From: a virus
Reading direction: 5' to 3' (one strand)
Virus record (IMG/VR): IMGVR_UViG_3300012000_000002
Location: 55,040-119,039 of that record
DNA: 64,000 nucleotides
The notes under the pieces were generated by a model. The model searched no databases. It saw only the letters and a program-made list of their open reading frames with translations, and was not told where the DNA came from. Below, piece after piece: positions 34,604 to 43,061 of the stretch. Position numbers and translations under genes: made by a program. Within the stretch, counting starts at the first letter, position 1, and each line of letters starts with the position of its first letter.

Positions 34604-34870
34604 ATGTTACCTCCTATAACCGAACAAGAAAAAGCTGTATATACTCTTAAATTACAACTACAAAAAGCTACTGAAGAGCTTTTAGCTGAAGCTTATGAGT
34701 CTGGATATAACGGTTACATTGATATATGGCCTATTGTTACCAACAACAAAAAGCAGTTGATATTAGAAGTGTCTAGCAAAAAGGTATTAGTTGCTTCATC
34801 TGGTTTAAGTCATAACGAAGCAATGCGATATCATGTGCAACAAGGCAAGGGTTGCAAGCGCATTAAATAA
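34604..34870 (+). CDS. Hypothetical protein, 88 aa
   Basis: Not recognised. A helical start (EQEKAVYTLKLQLQKATEELLAEAYESGYNGYIDIWP) is followed by a small beta segment and a basic end. No ribosome site stands out. It is last before a candidate promoter (34874-34902) for the primase gene. Confidence 0.5.
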   Translation: MLPPITEQEKAVYTLKLQLQKATEELLAEAYESGYNGYIDIWPIVTNNKKQLILEVSSKKVLVASSGLSHNEAMRYHVQQGKGCKRIK

Positions 34871-34873
34871 CTC

Positions 34874-34902
34874 TTGACTTTTGGTATTAATGCTTGTACC
34901 CT
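34874..34902 (+). promoter_or_regulatory. Sigma70-like promoter for a possibly leaderless primase mRNA
   Basis: TTGACT and TACCCT are separated by 17 bp. The -10 ends 7 nt before the primase ATG, so the transcript would start at or next to the start codon. No Shine-Dalgarno is present there. The -10 is a weak match. Confidence 0.4.
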
Positions 34903-34909
34903 ATGTACA

Positions 34910-35869
34910 ATGCATACACAAGGTCAAGCAATTACATTTATTGAACGTTGCTTTGGTCCAGCAAAACTTACAAACGCTGGATTGAATGCAAACGTTTGTT
35001 GTCCTGTATGCGGAGATACAGACAAAAAGAAACTTGCTATTCGTACCGATAACTGGTTAACAAAATGTTGGAAGTGTGGTTACAAAGCAAGAAGCATTTA
35101 TGGTCTATTAAGGCGTTATAAGCCCGTACAAGCCGAAGAGTTTATCACTCAGTTCGATGGTGCATCTCTTGTCTCTGACGCCGAAGAAAATGCCTTTAAA
35201 AAGGAACTAGAGGTACTTCAATTACCAACAGGGTTTCAGCTATTAGCGGAGTGGTTAGATAATGAAGATACTCCAGCTCATATCAGACAAGCAACGAAAT
35301 ATCTTGAAAGTCGTGGACTAACAGAACGTGATTTTTGGTATTTCAAGTTTGGTGTAACGGACTTAGATAAATCTTATAAGAATCGTGTTATTGTTCCTTC
35401 GCACGATATAGAAGGTAACTTAAACTTCTTTACCGCAAGAACCTACAAAAGCTTTATCAAACCAAAGTATTTCAATCCAAGGTTTCGTAGAGAAACTGTT
35501 GTGTTTAATGAAATCAATATCGATTGGGAAGAAGAACTAACAATTGTTGAAGGGCCATTCGATATGTTCAAGGTAAATGACAACGCAACTTGTTTGTTGG
35601 GAAAAGAACTTACAAAGCAATGTGCATTGTTTCAAGCTATTGTATCTCATAACACGCCTGTATTGCTTTGCTTGGACAACGATGCATTAAGAGCAACGCT
35701 AGATACCGCCAAGCTGTTGTATGAATATAACATCAACGTAAAGATATTAGAACTTCCCGAAGATATTAAAGACCCCGGCGAAATATCAAAAAAACGATTT
35801 TTAGAGTTGCGTGAAACAAACAGTGTAGAATTTGATGAAATGTATTACTTGAGAAACATTATCAAGTAG
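34910..35869 (+). CDS. DnaG-type DNA primase, 319 aa
   Basis: An N-terminal zinc ribbon has CPVC (31-34) and CWKC (53-56). A central primase region contains a helical linker (YLESRGLTERDFWYFKFGV). A Toprim domain follows, with TIVEGPFDMFKV (acidic Glu) and VLLCLDNDA (DxD-like). It makes RNA primers for replication. It is shorter than bacterial DnaG because there is no C-terminal helicase-binding domain. I chose the ATG at 34910 over a TTG 36 nt upstream that forms part of a -35 box. The Mre11/Rad50-like gene follows 26 nt later. Confidence 0.8.
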   Translation: MHTQGQAITFIERCFGPAKLTNAGLNANVCCPVCGDTDKKKLAIRTDNWLTKCWKCGYKARSIYGLLRRYKPVQAEEFITQFDGASLVSDAEENAFKKELEVLQLPTGFQLLAEWLDNEDTPAHIRQATKYLESRGLTERDFWYFKFGVTDLDKSYKNRVIVPSHDIEGNLNFFTARTYKSFIKPKYFNPRFRRETVVFNEINIDWEEELTIVEGPFDMFKVNDNATCLLGKELTKQCALFQAIVSHNTPVLLCLDNDALRATLDTAKLLYEYNINVKILELPEDIKDPGEISKKRFLELRETNSVEFDEMYYLRNIIK

Positions 35870-35895
35870 TATATGCTTGACTCTGGAGAAACCTT

Positions 35896-38800
35896 ATGCC
35901 TAAGTTTGCCTTTGTTTCTGATATTCACTGGAGAGGTATCACTCGTCACGATGAATATTCTCAGGTATTTACCGAACTTTTTCGTCAATTGCGAGAAGAA
36001 GTTAAACCAGATTATATTCTTTGTGGGGGTGATATCTTTCACACCAAAACTCAAGGTATTACACCAGAAGTAATCGATAAAATCACATGGATGTTTAATG
36101 AACTTGCATCCATTGCTCCTGTGTATTCCATTCTTGGTAACCACGACGGTAACTTAACCAACGATAACCGTCAAGATACCATTTCTCCTATTGTTGCCGC
36201 AATCAACAATCCAAGAATCACTTTGTTCAAAAAGAGTGGAAACCAAATCATTCCAAAAACAAACATAAACCTATGTGTTCTATCATGTTTTGATGAAGCT
36301 GGATGGAACAACGTTCAAACAGATCATGACTTAATCAACATTGCAATGTTTCACGGCTCTGTAAGAGGCTGTGCAACAGATAGCGATTGGGTTATGACTC
36401 ATGGAGAAGCTGAAATCTCTATGTTTGAACGCTTTGATTTTGCTTTGCTGGGAGATATTCACAAGCAACAGTTTCTTGGTTATCGTTCACACGATGGTAT
36501 TACAAGAGATATGAAACCTTGGATTGGGTATCCCGGCTCTCTAATCCAGCAAAACTATGGTGAAGACATTGTTAAAGGATATCACGTTTGGGATATTCGT
36601 TCTGCTGATGATTGGGATGTAACTTTTCATCAAGTGCAAAACGATTATCAGTTTATCACCGTTGATTGGAAAGGTGATGTAGCTTCTACCGTATCAGAAG
36701 CATTAAAAGTTGCAGGGAAAACCTTGCAACATAAACGTGTTCGTATTGTTTCAGATCAAACAGTGTTTCATCTTCAAATGAAAGAACTGTATGATGAACT
36801 CAAGAACAAGCACAAAGCTTCCGAGGTTGTGTTTAAAGCGGGTAAAAACGAAAATATCAGCGAAAGTGGATCTGATGAAGATACACATCAAAAAGCAACA
36901 AGTCTGCGTAATGCACCAGAAGTGCTTTGTGAACTTTATGATTCGTTTATCGATAAAGACTATAAGATTGCGTTGTCTTTGGAGCAAAGAGAACAAGCAA
37001 AAACGCACATTCAAAAGTCTTTGGAAAAAGTACGTCAATCAGAAGATGATGTAGCCAGAGATGTTGTGTGGTCTATCAAAGAAATGCAGTTCTCTAATCT
37101 ATATCGTTATGGAGAACATAACTACATCAACTTTTCTAACCTTAGTGGGATTACAGGTATCTTTGGACCAAACAAAGTTGGCAAAAGTTCTATCGTTGGC
37201 TCTCTTATGTTTGGGTTGTTCAACACCACAGATCGTGGCCCTGTAAAAAGTGCTTATATCATCAACAAAAACAAGCGTGAAGGTTATTCCCGTATTACCT
37301 TGAATGTTTCTGGGGTAGACTATGTTGTTGAACGTAGTGTTGCTAAAGCTTCAAAACGTGGCGGCAGATTCGATGATGAAAAAGCAGCAACAAAGCTATG
37401 TTTATCTCGTTTGGAAAGCGATGGAACAGAAGTAGAACTTGTATCCGAAAACAGTGAATCCAGAACAGATACCGACAAAGTTATTCGTAAGCTTATTGGT
37501 ACATCACAAGACTTTTTGCTTACTGCTTTTTCAAACCAAGGCGGCATGAATCGTTTTATCGATGAAGGTGCAACTCAACGTAAAGCTATTCTCAATCGTT
37601 TTCTTGATCTCGATATCTTTGAAAAGCTTTACAAGATGGGAAATGAAGAGCTTCAAGGATTTAACGTTCTTAGCAACAAGTTCCGTAACGTAAACTGGAA
37701 CGAAGCAAAGAATGAATGTGAAGCTTCAATTGCTGCTTGCAACCAAGATATTCTTCTAGCAAAAGACGAGTTAGACACAAAGCAATCAAAGCGTGAAAAG
37801 CTTCGTGGCTGGTTGCAACAACATGGTGCAGACAAGCAAGCTGATTTACGTCGAAAGACTGTTGACGCTTTTGACAAGGTAGAACGAGTGCAAGGCAAGC
37901 TTGCGATGCGTCAAGTTGAAGTTGACAATCACAAACAAACTTGTGAACAGCTTAAGCAACGCATTGAAGATATAAACAACGAAATAGCTAGTGTGCAACT
38001 TGCTGATCTTGAATCAAAAGCATCAAGGCTAAAAAGCCTTGGTCAACAATACAACGATCTAAAAGTTGAAGTTTCTCAAGAACAACAAAAGCTTGTTGCT
38101 CAAGTTAAAAGCATCAAAAAGCTTGATGTTGTTCCTTGTGGTGATTCATTTCCAACTTGTCATTATATCAAAGACAGTCATGCCGACAAAGCTTCGCATG
38201 AAGCTCAAAAGAAAATCGTGGAAGATATTCTTGCAGCATACGAAGCAATGAAAACTGATTTTGAGTCTCTTCAACAAGAAAAGATTGAAGAGCAAATCAA
38301 GTCATACAATCGTTGGGAAAAAGAGCTTGAAACCAAGCAACAACAACTACAGTTTACAGAAACCTTGTTGAAAGGTAGCTTGGATGCTATTGGAAATCTC
38401 CAGCAAGAACTTGAAGCAATAAAAGCAGAACACAAAACTCTTGTAGATGAATTAAACAAGCAAGAAGATCTTGGAGCAGCTATCGAAGAAGAAAAAGCGT
38501 TGGCAACTGTTATAAAAGATATAGAGTCAAAGCTTCAACAACTTTATGTTAAGCTTGGAGGATATAACAACAAACTTGAACAACTAAACAAAGAATCAGA
38601 AGATGCGGCAAAGATTATCAAAGAGCAAAAAGTATATGACTCAATTGTTCAAGCATTTTCCAAGAACGGTATTCCGGCTTATGTGTTGAAGAACAAGCTC
38701 CCAGAAATCAATTCAGAGTTAAACAACATTCTTGCTGGTATTGTTTCATTCCGTATCTTTCTGGAAACAGAAGTAGGAAGCAACACACTTGATGTGTTTA

Positions 38801-39108
38801 TCGAAGATAAAGACTCTAGAAGGGTTATAGAGCTTGCTAGCGGTATGGAAAAGATGATTGCATCACTTGCTATTAGAGTGGCTCTAATAAGCCTCTCAAG
38901 CCTTCCAAAACCTGATATCTTTATCATTGATGAAAGCTTTGGAGCGTTGGATAGTTCGAACTGTGCAAAGGTTATTGAGTTACTTCAAACAATCAAAAAC
39001 AGGTTTAAGAGCATTCTGATAATCTCTCACGTTGAAGAGATTAAAGAAGCTGCAAGTAACATTGTAACGATTTATGACAATGGAACAGAAAGCAGTGTTA
39101 ACTGCTGA
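35896..39108 (+). CDS. Fused Mre11/SbcD nuclease and Rad50/SbcC ATPase (gp47-gp46 fusion), 1070 aa
   Basis: The N-terminal 260 residues are a calcineurin-type nuclease: VSDIHW, LCGGDIFHT, LGNHDG, ALLGDIHKQ and GYPGS. After a linker comes the Rad50 ATPase start with Walker A GPNKVGKSS (about 425). Long coiled coils surround a hook PCGDSFPTC (about 748) with six residues between the Cys instead of CxxC. Signature LASGMEK and Walker B IFIIDESFGALD (about 1007) follow. The T4 functions gp47 and gp46, normally two genes, are in one chain. The role is end resection in recombination-dependent replication. Confidence 0.92.
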   Translation: MPKFAFVSDIHWRGITRHDEYSQVFTELFRQLREEVKPDYILCGGDIFHTKTQGITPEVIDKITWMFNELASIAPVYSILGNHDGNLTNDNRQDTISPIVAAINNPRITLFKKSGNQIIPKTNINLCVLSCFDEAGWNNVQTDHDLINIAMFHGSVRGCATDSDWVMTHGEAEISMFERFDFALLGDIHKQQFLGYRSHDGITRDMKPWIGYPGSLIQQNYGEDIVKGYHVWDIRSADDWDVTFHQVQNDYQFITVDWKGDVASTVSEALKVAGKTLQHKRVRIVSDQTVFHLQMKELYDELKNKHKASEVVFKAGKNENISESGSDEDTHQKATSLRNAPEVLCELYDSFIDKDYKIALSLEQREQAKTHIQKSLEKVRQSEDDVARDVVWSIKEMQFSNLYRYGEHNYINFSNLSGITGIFGPNKVGKSSIVGSLMFGLFNTTDRGPVKSAYIINKNKREGYSRITLNVSGVDYVVERSVAKASKRGGRFDDEKAATKLCLSRLESDGTEVELVSENSESRTDTDKVIRKLIGTSQDFLLTAFSNQGGMNRFIDEGATQRKAILNRFLDLDIFEKLYKMGNEELQGFNVLSNKFRNVNWNEAKNECEASIAACNQDILLAKDELDTKQSKREKLRGWLQQHGADKQADLRRKTVDAFDKVERVQGKLAMRQVEVDNHKQTCEQLKQRIEDINNEIASVQLADLESKASRLKSLGQQYNDLKVEVSQEQQKLVAQVKSIKKLDVVPCGDSFPTCHYIKDSHADKASHEAQKKIVEDILAAYEAMKTDFESLQQEKIEEQIKSYNRWEKELETKQQQLQFTETLLKGSLDAIGNLQQELEAIKAEHKTLVDELNKQEDLGAAIEEEKALATVIKDIESKLQQLYVKLGGYNNKLEQLNKESEDAAKIIKEQKVYDSIVQAFSKNGIPAYVLKNKLPEINSELNNILAGIVSFRIFLETEVGSNTLDVFIEDKDSRRVIELASGMEKMIASLAIRVALISLSSLPKPDIFIIDESFGALDSSNCAKVIELLQTIKNRFKSILIISHVEEIKEAASNIVTIYDNGTESSVNC

Positions 39109-39110
39109 TA

Positions 39111-39302
39111 TCACTCTTCGTCTTTTTTAGACTTAGCTTTGCTGCGACGACCGAGTTTTTCGAAATCATCGCCTGTTAGCTTACCAAAAGGAGGAGCAAC
39201 ATCAAGTTCATCTTGATCTCCTTTTAGTTCATCTTTTTCTTCCATTACTTCTTCAACAGCTTCACGAATAAGTTGCTTTAGTTGTTTTACTGTAATACGC
39301 AT
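39111..39302 (-). CDS. Small head-type protein with LIREA N-terminal tag, 63 aa
   Basis: It begins MRITVKQLKQLIREAVEEVMEE, almost identical to the proteins at 15733 and 16065. An acidic, Pro-containing middle and a Lys-rich end (RRSKAKSKKDEE) follow. AGGAG is 8 nt before the ATG, and CTATATATTG lies 18 nt upstream. It is isolated in the plus-strand region and ends 2 nt from the convergent Mre11/Rad50 stop. It is most likely an internal head protein. Confidence 0.65.
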   Translation of the reverse strand: MRITVKQLKQLIREAVEEVMEEKDELKGDQDELDVAPPFGKLTGDDFEKLGRRSKAKSKKDEE

Positions 39303-39339
39303 AGATAACTCCTAAACAATATATAGTTTTCGAAATGTC

Positions 39340-39393
39340 TTTACTTTCAAATATTGATTTGGCATTATGAGTATGTAGCCGATGGGTGCTACA
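39340..39393 (+). promoter_or_regulatory. Sigma70-like promoter followed by a 5' stem-loop
   Basis: TTTACT (39340) and CATTAT (39363) are separated by 17 bp, with GG before the -10. Starting 6 nt after the -10, TGTAGC and GCTACA (39374-39393) form a hairpin with an 8-nt loop at the expected mRNA 5' end. It drives the 94-aa gene and perhaps the tRNAs. Confidence 0.5.
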
Positions 39394-39429
39394 AAGTTTT
39401 TAATCGGTTCATAAAAGAGATACAATAAT

Positions 39430-39714
39430 ATGGCAAAATCAGTTCGTCTATCAGAAGCAGATCGTTTTCTTCTTGAAACACTTGGCAAGTTTTGTGTTCG
39501 TGCTCGTCATTCAAGCTGGCAAGACCTAACATATTCCAACGATGCAGAGGCTGTTGGTCTAATGCGAGAAATGAGTCCACTACTTACTGCATCTGAGTAT
39601 CGTAACCTTATGGAAGGATGGGGAAACATTCGAATCAACAACGATCAAAAAATGCTAAATGAAGCTGTAGAACATATTACACAAAGGCTTCAACAGCGTG
39701 TAGAATCATACTGA
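39430..39714 (+). CDS. Hypothetical protein, 94 aa
   Basis: Not recognised. It is small, soluble and helical (LSEADRFLLETLGKFCVRARHSSWQDLTYSNDAEAVGLMREM). GAGAT lies 8 nt before the ATG. It is preceded by a good promoter and followed by the three-tRNA group after 53 nt. Confidence 0.6.
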   Translation: MAKSVRLSEADRFLLETLGKFCVRARHSSWQDLTYSNDAEAVGLMREMSPLLTASEYRNLMEGWGNIRINNDQKMLNEAVEHITQRLQQRVESY

Positions 39715-39767
39715 TTACACTAGTTACATAACACATACGCAAGAGAATGTAAAACTTCTCTTGTTTC

Positions 39768-39840
39768 GGGCTCATAGCTCAGTTGGTAGAGCGTCAGATT
39801 TGCATTCTGAATGTCGCAGGTTCGACTCCTGTTGGGTCCA
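39768..39840 (+). tRNA. tRNA-Ala (anticodon TGC)
   Basis: The cloverleaf is complete. Acceptor GGGCTCA pairs with TGGGTCC and includes the G3-U70 wobble that specifies alanine. The anticodon loop TTTGCAT gives TGC, the T arm is GCAGG-TTCGACT-CCTGT, and the discriminator is A. CCA is not encoded. It reads GCA codons. Confidence 0.93.
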
Positions 39841-39848
39841 CAAACAAA

Positions 39849-39920
39849 ACCATCCTAGCTTAACTCTTAAAGCCCTATCTTGTTGATGGGAAGATAAAGG
39901 TGAAAATCCTTTGGATGGTA
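39849..39920 (+). tRNA. Aberrant tRNA or tRNA-like RNA, possible anticodon TGT
   Basis: The length is 72 nt, with a perfect 7-bp acceptor (ACCATCC/GGATGGT), a D arm (GCTT/AAGC), an anticodon stem CCTAT/ATGGG and a T stem AAAGG/CCTTT. The T loop is TGAAAAT instead of TTCNANN, and position 26 is missing. The loop CTTGTTG centres on TGT, but TTG (Gln) cannot be excluded. It is either a diverged phage tRNA or a decaying one. It lies between tRNA-Ala and tRNA-Thr. Confidence 0.5.
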
Positions 39921-39922
39921 TT

Positions 39923-40003
39923 GCCGGGTTTGCATAGAGGTCGATTGCACCACTTTTGTAAAGTGGCATTTAAACACCGTGGGTTCGAATCCCACACTCG
40001 GCT
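39923..40003 (+). tRNA. tRNA-Thr (anticodon TGT) with long variable region
   Basis: Acceptor GCCGGGT/ACTCGGC, anticodon stem CCACT/AGTGG with loop TTTGTAA, and T arm GTGGG-TTCGAAT-CCCAC are all sound. The variable region is about 12 nt, longer than usual for tRNA-Thr, and the D stem is TGCA/TGCA. The discriminator is T. CCA is not encoded. Confidence 0.85.
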
Positions 40004-40012
40004 TTAAACAAC

Positions 40013-40045
40013 AAAGGCACCAAGGCAATACCTTTGGTGCCTTTT
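40013..40045 (+). terminator. Terminator after the tRNA group
   Basis: AAAGGCACCAA pairs with TTGGTGCCTTT around a 10-nt loop and is followed by TTTT. A second small hairpin (ACTGCC/GGCAGT, 40055-40069) follows. Together they end the tRNA transcript. Confidence 0.8.
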
Positions 40046-40134
40046 GTGTTATAAACTGCCTTTGGCAGTGGTCTAAGGGCCAAAAAGAAGTTTGGTTTTG
40101 AGCGCACTATATATATGTAGCCGATTTGGCTTTT

Positions 40135-40166
40135 GATTTCGCAAAGCGTATGATACGCTAGAAATC
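40135..40166 (+). promoter_or_regulatory. Stem-loop in the leader of the lysis genes
   Basis: Outer arms GATTTC/GAAATC and inner arms AGCGTA/TACGCT form an extended hairpin. It ends 8 nt before the AAGGAAA ribosome site of the endolysin gene. A TATATATATG element lies about 20 nt upstream. Timing control of lysis is a possible role, by inference. Confidence 0.45.
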
Positions 40167-40185
40167 GACAAAAAAGGAAATAAAC

Positions 40186-40671
40186 ATGATTACAGCAGCA
40201 GAAGTAATAACTGCAATCCTCGTTTTGTACCCACACATGTCAGGAAATAACCGACAATGCATTATGGAACGTCGTTCACAAATCGAACAAGTGCTTGTAG
40301 AAGCTCAACGTCAATATCCAGAAATGCCAACCGAGGTATTTGCAACTATTGGCTTTATGGAAACTCATCTTGGTTGCGATCAAGGTGAAGGTGGCAACTG
40401 GGGAGCACCATTGTCTCCTCAACAAAGACATATAGCTGGAGCACCTATCCAAGCAGCTACAGCATTGTGGCGTTCATATCAAGTATGCGGCACATGGAAT
40501 GGTGCAGCAAGAAGGTTTAGAACAGGTCTTTGCCGTCCAACAGTTATCGGTACAAGATATTCAACAATCGCAAATCAAATAACCAACAGAATCAGACTTA
40601 ATGTTGATTCATCCAGAGAACATTCAAGAAGACTGTGTTTAAACTCTCCAATGGAATGTAGACCACTATGA
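40186..40671 (+). CDS. Lysozyme / lytic transglycosylase-like endolysin, 161 aa
   Basis: The central part IGFMETHLGCDQGEGGNWGAP has a candidate catalytic Glu59 in the E-T-H-L-G context of transglycosylase-like enzymes. It is followed by QAATALWRSYQVCGTWNGAARRFRTGLC, resembling lysozyme-like domains found in phages and Myxococcota. It would cleave peptidoglycan at lysis. There is no signal peptide. AAGGAAA precedes the ATG. The next gene, overlapping by 4 nt, encodes a membrane protein that could be its holin. Confidence 0.65.
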   Translation: MITAAEVITAILVLYPHMSGNNRQCIMERRSQIEQVLVEAQRQYPEMPTEVFATIGFMETHLGCDQGEGGNWGAPLSPQQRHIAGAPIQAATALWRSYQVCGTWNGAARRFRTGLCRPTVIGTRYSTIANQITNRIRLNVDSSREHSRRLCLNSPMECRPL

Positions 40672-40964
40672 AACAAACCGTTTATCAATTCATCAAAAAT
40701 GTTATATTTGGACTTGCTATAGGCGTATTTTTTCCTATAGGAGTTATATACACTCTTTTCAAAAGAGAAATAAGTCCTTTTGCAACTATTCTAGGAACCG
40801 CAATCATTATGTTGGTTGCAATTTTTGGTGGTACGTATCTTCACCAAATTACTCAACTGCCTCGTAACCTAACAATCGGATTGTTGTATTTCGGAATGTG
40901 CATTAGCTTTGCTGTTGCAACAAACGTAAGTTCTCAAAACAATACCGAAAATACCGAGAAATAA
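40668..40964 (+). CDS. Membrane protein, candidate holin, 98 aa
   Basis: Three hydrophobic segments (about 8-28, 37-57 and 66-86) fit a class I holin-like topology, with a short polar Asn/Glu tail. The start overlaps the endolysin stop (ATGA). Holin function is inferred from position, size and topology only; there is no diagnostic motif. Confidence 0.5.
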   Translation: MKQTVYQFIKNVIFGLAIGVFFPIGVIYTLFKREISPFATILGTAIIMLVAIFGGTYLHQITQLPRNLTIGLLYFGMCISFAVATNVSSQNNTENTEK

Positions 40965-40968
40965 TCAT

Positions 40969-40997
40969 TTTAAATCATGAATATCTTGTGATAAAAT
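40969..40997 (+). promoter_or_regulatory. Sigma70-like promoter for UvdE
   Basis: TTTAAA and TAAAAT are separated by 17 bp. The -10 ends 6 nt before the ATG and no Shine-Dalgarno is present, so the mRNA may be leaderless. Confidence 0.45.
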
Positions 40998-41003
40998 GAT
41001 ATT

Positions 41004-41936
41004 ATGAGTCTAGGTGTTTGTTGTCAATGGTTGGAACCACGCACGAAACGTGATGGTTCTGTTGTTTATGAAAACTCTATCAACGAGCGTACACTTCAAC
41101 TTGGACGCTTTCAACAAGGTGCATATACCAAAGCTTATGTTCGTGAATGTTACATCAACAACATCAACGAAATCATTAAGCTTGTTCCAAAGCTTGTAGC
41201 TAACAAGCTTAAGCTGTTTCGTCTATCCAGCAATTTGTTTTCATTGTCCGAGTACAACAAAGATATACTTCACAATGATGAGCAAATCAATCTATTGCTT
41301 GCCAAGGCTGGCAAGGCTTTTATAGACGCTGGTATTCGTGTTACTACACATCCCGATCAGTTTGTTGTATTGAGTTCAGATAATCCTGTAACGGTTGAGA
41401 ATGCTATCAAGGAACTATCACATCATGCGTGGGTGTTTGACCGTATGGGCTTCTCAATGTCTCCTCATGCTGCAATCAATATTCATGGTGGCAAGTCTGA
41501 CAGGATGGATCAACTTGTTAAAGCTATTCATTATCTACCAGACAATGTACGTTCTCGACTCACGTTTGAAAACGATGAAAGTGCGTACAGTTTGGTAGAC
41601 TTGCTTAAGGTTAATTCTACCACCAACATTCCTCTTGTATGGGATTCACACCATCATACATTTAACGATGGTGGTTTGTCGTTAGACGATGCATTTAGCT
41701 TGTCTGTGTACACATGGAAGGCTAGTGGGTGCAAGCCATTGCAGCATTTGTCTAACACCACACCGGGACTAGAGAATGGTAGTTTCACTGAAAGAAGGAA
41801 ACACAGTGATTATATTCACTACGTTCCAGATTGTCAGCGAGAAGGTTTGTTGGTTGATGTGATTGATGTTGATGTAGAAGCCAAGATGAAGAACTTGGCT
41901 GTTAACGTGTGCGAGTCTTTACTGGTTTCGTGCTAG
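41004..41936 (+). CDS. uvdE: UV damage endonuclease UvdE, 310 aa
   Basis: This is a TIM-barrel metal-dependent nuclease that nicks DNA 5' of UV photoproducts. Family blocks in order are SLGVCCQWL at the start, KLFRLSSNLFS (about 69-79), VTTHPDQFVVLSS (about 113-125), INIHGGK, RLTFENDES and PLVWDSHHHTF, with the His/Asp/Glu metal ligands present. It is about the standard length. The 3' end overlaps the convergent gene by 35 nt. It protects or repairs the genome in sunlit habitats. Confidence 0.92.
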   Translation: MSLGVCCQWLEPRTKRDGSVVYENSINERTLQLGRFQQGAYTKAYVRECYINNINEIIKLVPKLVANKLKLFRLSSNLFSLSEYNKDILHNDEQINLLLAKAGKAFIDAGIRVTTHPDQFVVLSSDNPVTVENAIKELSHHAWVFDRMGFSMSPHAAINIHGGKSDRMDQLVKAIHYLPDNVRSRLTFENDESAYSLVDLLKVNSTTNIPLVWDSHHHTFNDGGLSLDDAFSLSVYTWKASGCKPLQHLSNTTPGLENGSFTERRKHSDYIHYVPDCQREGLLVDVIDVDVEAKMKNLAVNVCESLLVSC

Positions 41937-43050
41937 CTAAAGCTTTAAGTTTGCCTACATCACCGATTTTAAGTTGAGGTGGGTGCCCTTCACCATCGGT
42001 ACGAATTTCAATATAAAACAAAGGATTTGTTTCACCGTCAGGGTCATCTTTATCCCAAACAATGCCGTATGGTTGTTTTGCACCTGCACCTGCAACGAAT
42101 TTTGTTGAAAGAATAATCGCTGCTGGTAAAGCGTAGATATCAAAATCTAATGCTAGCGTATCAACTTCTGGGAATCCGTCAGCATCTTTATTGCAAGTAT
42201 ATTTTGCAAACGCTGTGGTTTTACCTTTCATCGGTGAAAACAAACGATCTCGCATATCTTGGTTTATTTGCCCAGCGAAATTAAGCCGAGACAACAACTT
42301 GAAATTGTTCTTAAAAGCGATTTTTACAGCTCTTTTTACTACAGCAAACGGATGACTTTGGTTGGGGGAACCATGCATATCAGTTGGTTTCTTAGGAAAG
42401 CCGCCGTTGGTAAAAAGGTTGTATGCTTTTTCTGCCGCCGCCCGATTGTTTAGTCTTTTATTTGCTCCATCCATCATGATAGCTTCTATGGTAGCTTTTT
42501 TGACCGCTGCCGATCTCATGACTCCATCAACGCTACTAAAAAACTTGTTGGCAAACAATGTGTCTGCACCAAAGCCAAACACTCTTTGCCCCGGTGAGCT
42601 TTGATTTAGCTTAACGTGTATGTTTGCTTTATCAGTTTCAACGTCAAACTTTGCTGTTCCACCAATAGCAGAACCCGAAATAGTGCTTCCTGCTAATGCA
42701 CGATTTGTCGTTCTTTGTCTTTTATAAATTACATCGGTGTTTAAAACATTGTTGCTAACTCTAAATGCTTTACGAACAAAAGCATCGAAAGCACTTATTC
42801 CACTAGTTGCGTAGGCTCTTTGCGCTCGATCTCCCATACGTTGCATATCAACAACATTGTTCCAAGCATTTGTTAAAGCTTTGTGTTTGGCTGCCCAAGT
42901 AGATAAATCGGCTGGAATAGGATCACCTGAGATTGCGTCCATTAAAGCGAATTCACAAGCGAAGCCAAGCATTTGATCTGATAGTAATTTTTTTACTGGA
43001 TCTTTTTCATCATCAGCTTCGTTTAAAATATATTCCCACAAATATTTCAT
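41902..43050 (-). CDS. Hypothetical protein with tag-like N-terminus, 382 aa
   Basis: The start is MKYLWEYILNEADDEKD, with GGAG 9 nt upstream. ILNE-A matches the T4 prohead protease site, so this is a candidate packaged protein. The body contains GGTAKFDVETDKANIHVKLN (about 128-147), LLSRLNFAGQINQDMRDRLF and a C-terminal beta-rich region (YGIVWDKDDPDGETNPLFYIEIRTDG). The KFDVE and HVKLN strands resemble a nuclease-like core, but I cannot assign a family. It converges on and overlaps uvdE, and follows the acidic tagged gene 11 nt upstream. Confidence 0.65.
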   Translation of the reverse strand: MKYLWEYILNEADDEKDPVKKLLSDQMLGFACEFALMDAISGDPIPADLSTWAAKHKALTNAWNNVVDMQRMGDRAQRAYATSGISAFDAFVRKAFRVSNNVLNTDVIYKRQRTTNRALAGSTISGSAIGGTAKFDVETDKANIHVKLNQSSPGQRVFGFGADTLFANKFFSSVDGVMRSAAVKKATIEAIMMDGANKRLNNRAAAEKAYNLFTNGGFPKKPTDMHGSPNQSHPFAVVKRAVKIAFKNNFKLLSRLNFAGQINQDMRDRLFSPMKGKTTAFAKYTCNKDADGFPEVDTLALDFDIYALPAAIILSTKFVAGAGAKQPYGIVWDKDDPDGETNPLFYIEIRTDGEGHPPQLKIGDVGKLKALASTKPVKTRTR

Positions 43051-43061
43051 TATCATTCTCC

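Noticed and set aside
40099-40108. GAGCGCACTA, matching the end of the tRNA fragment at 55780
   Set aside because: Ten bases only, with no T arm beside it; likely chance.
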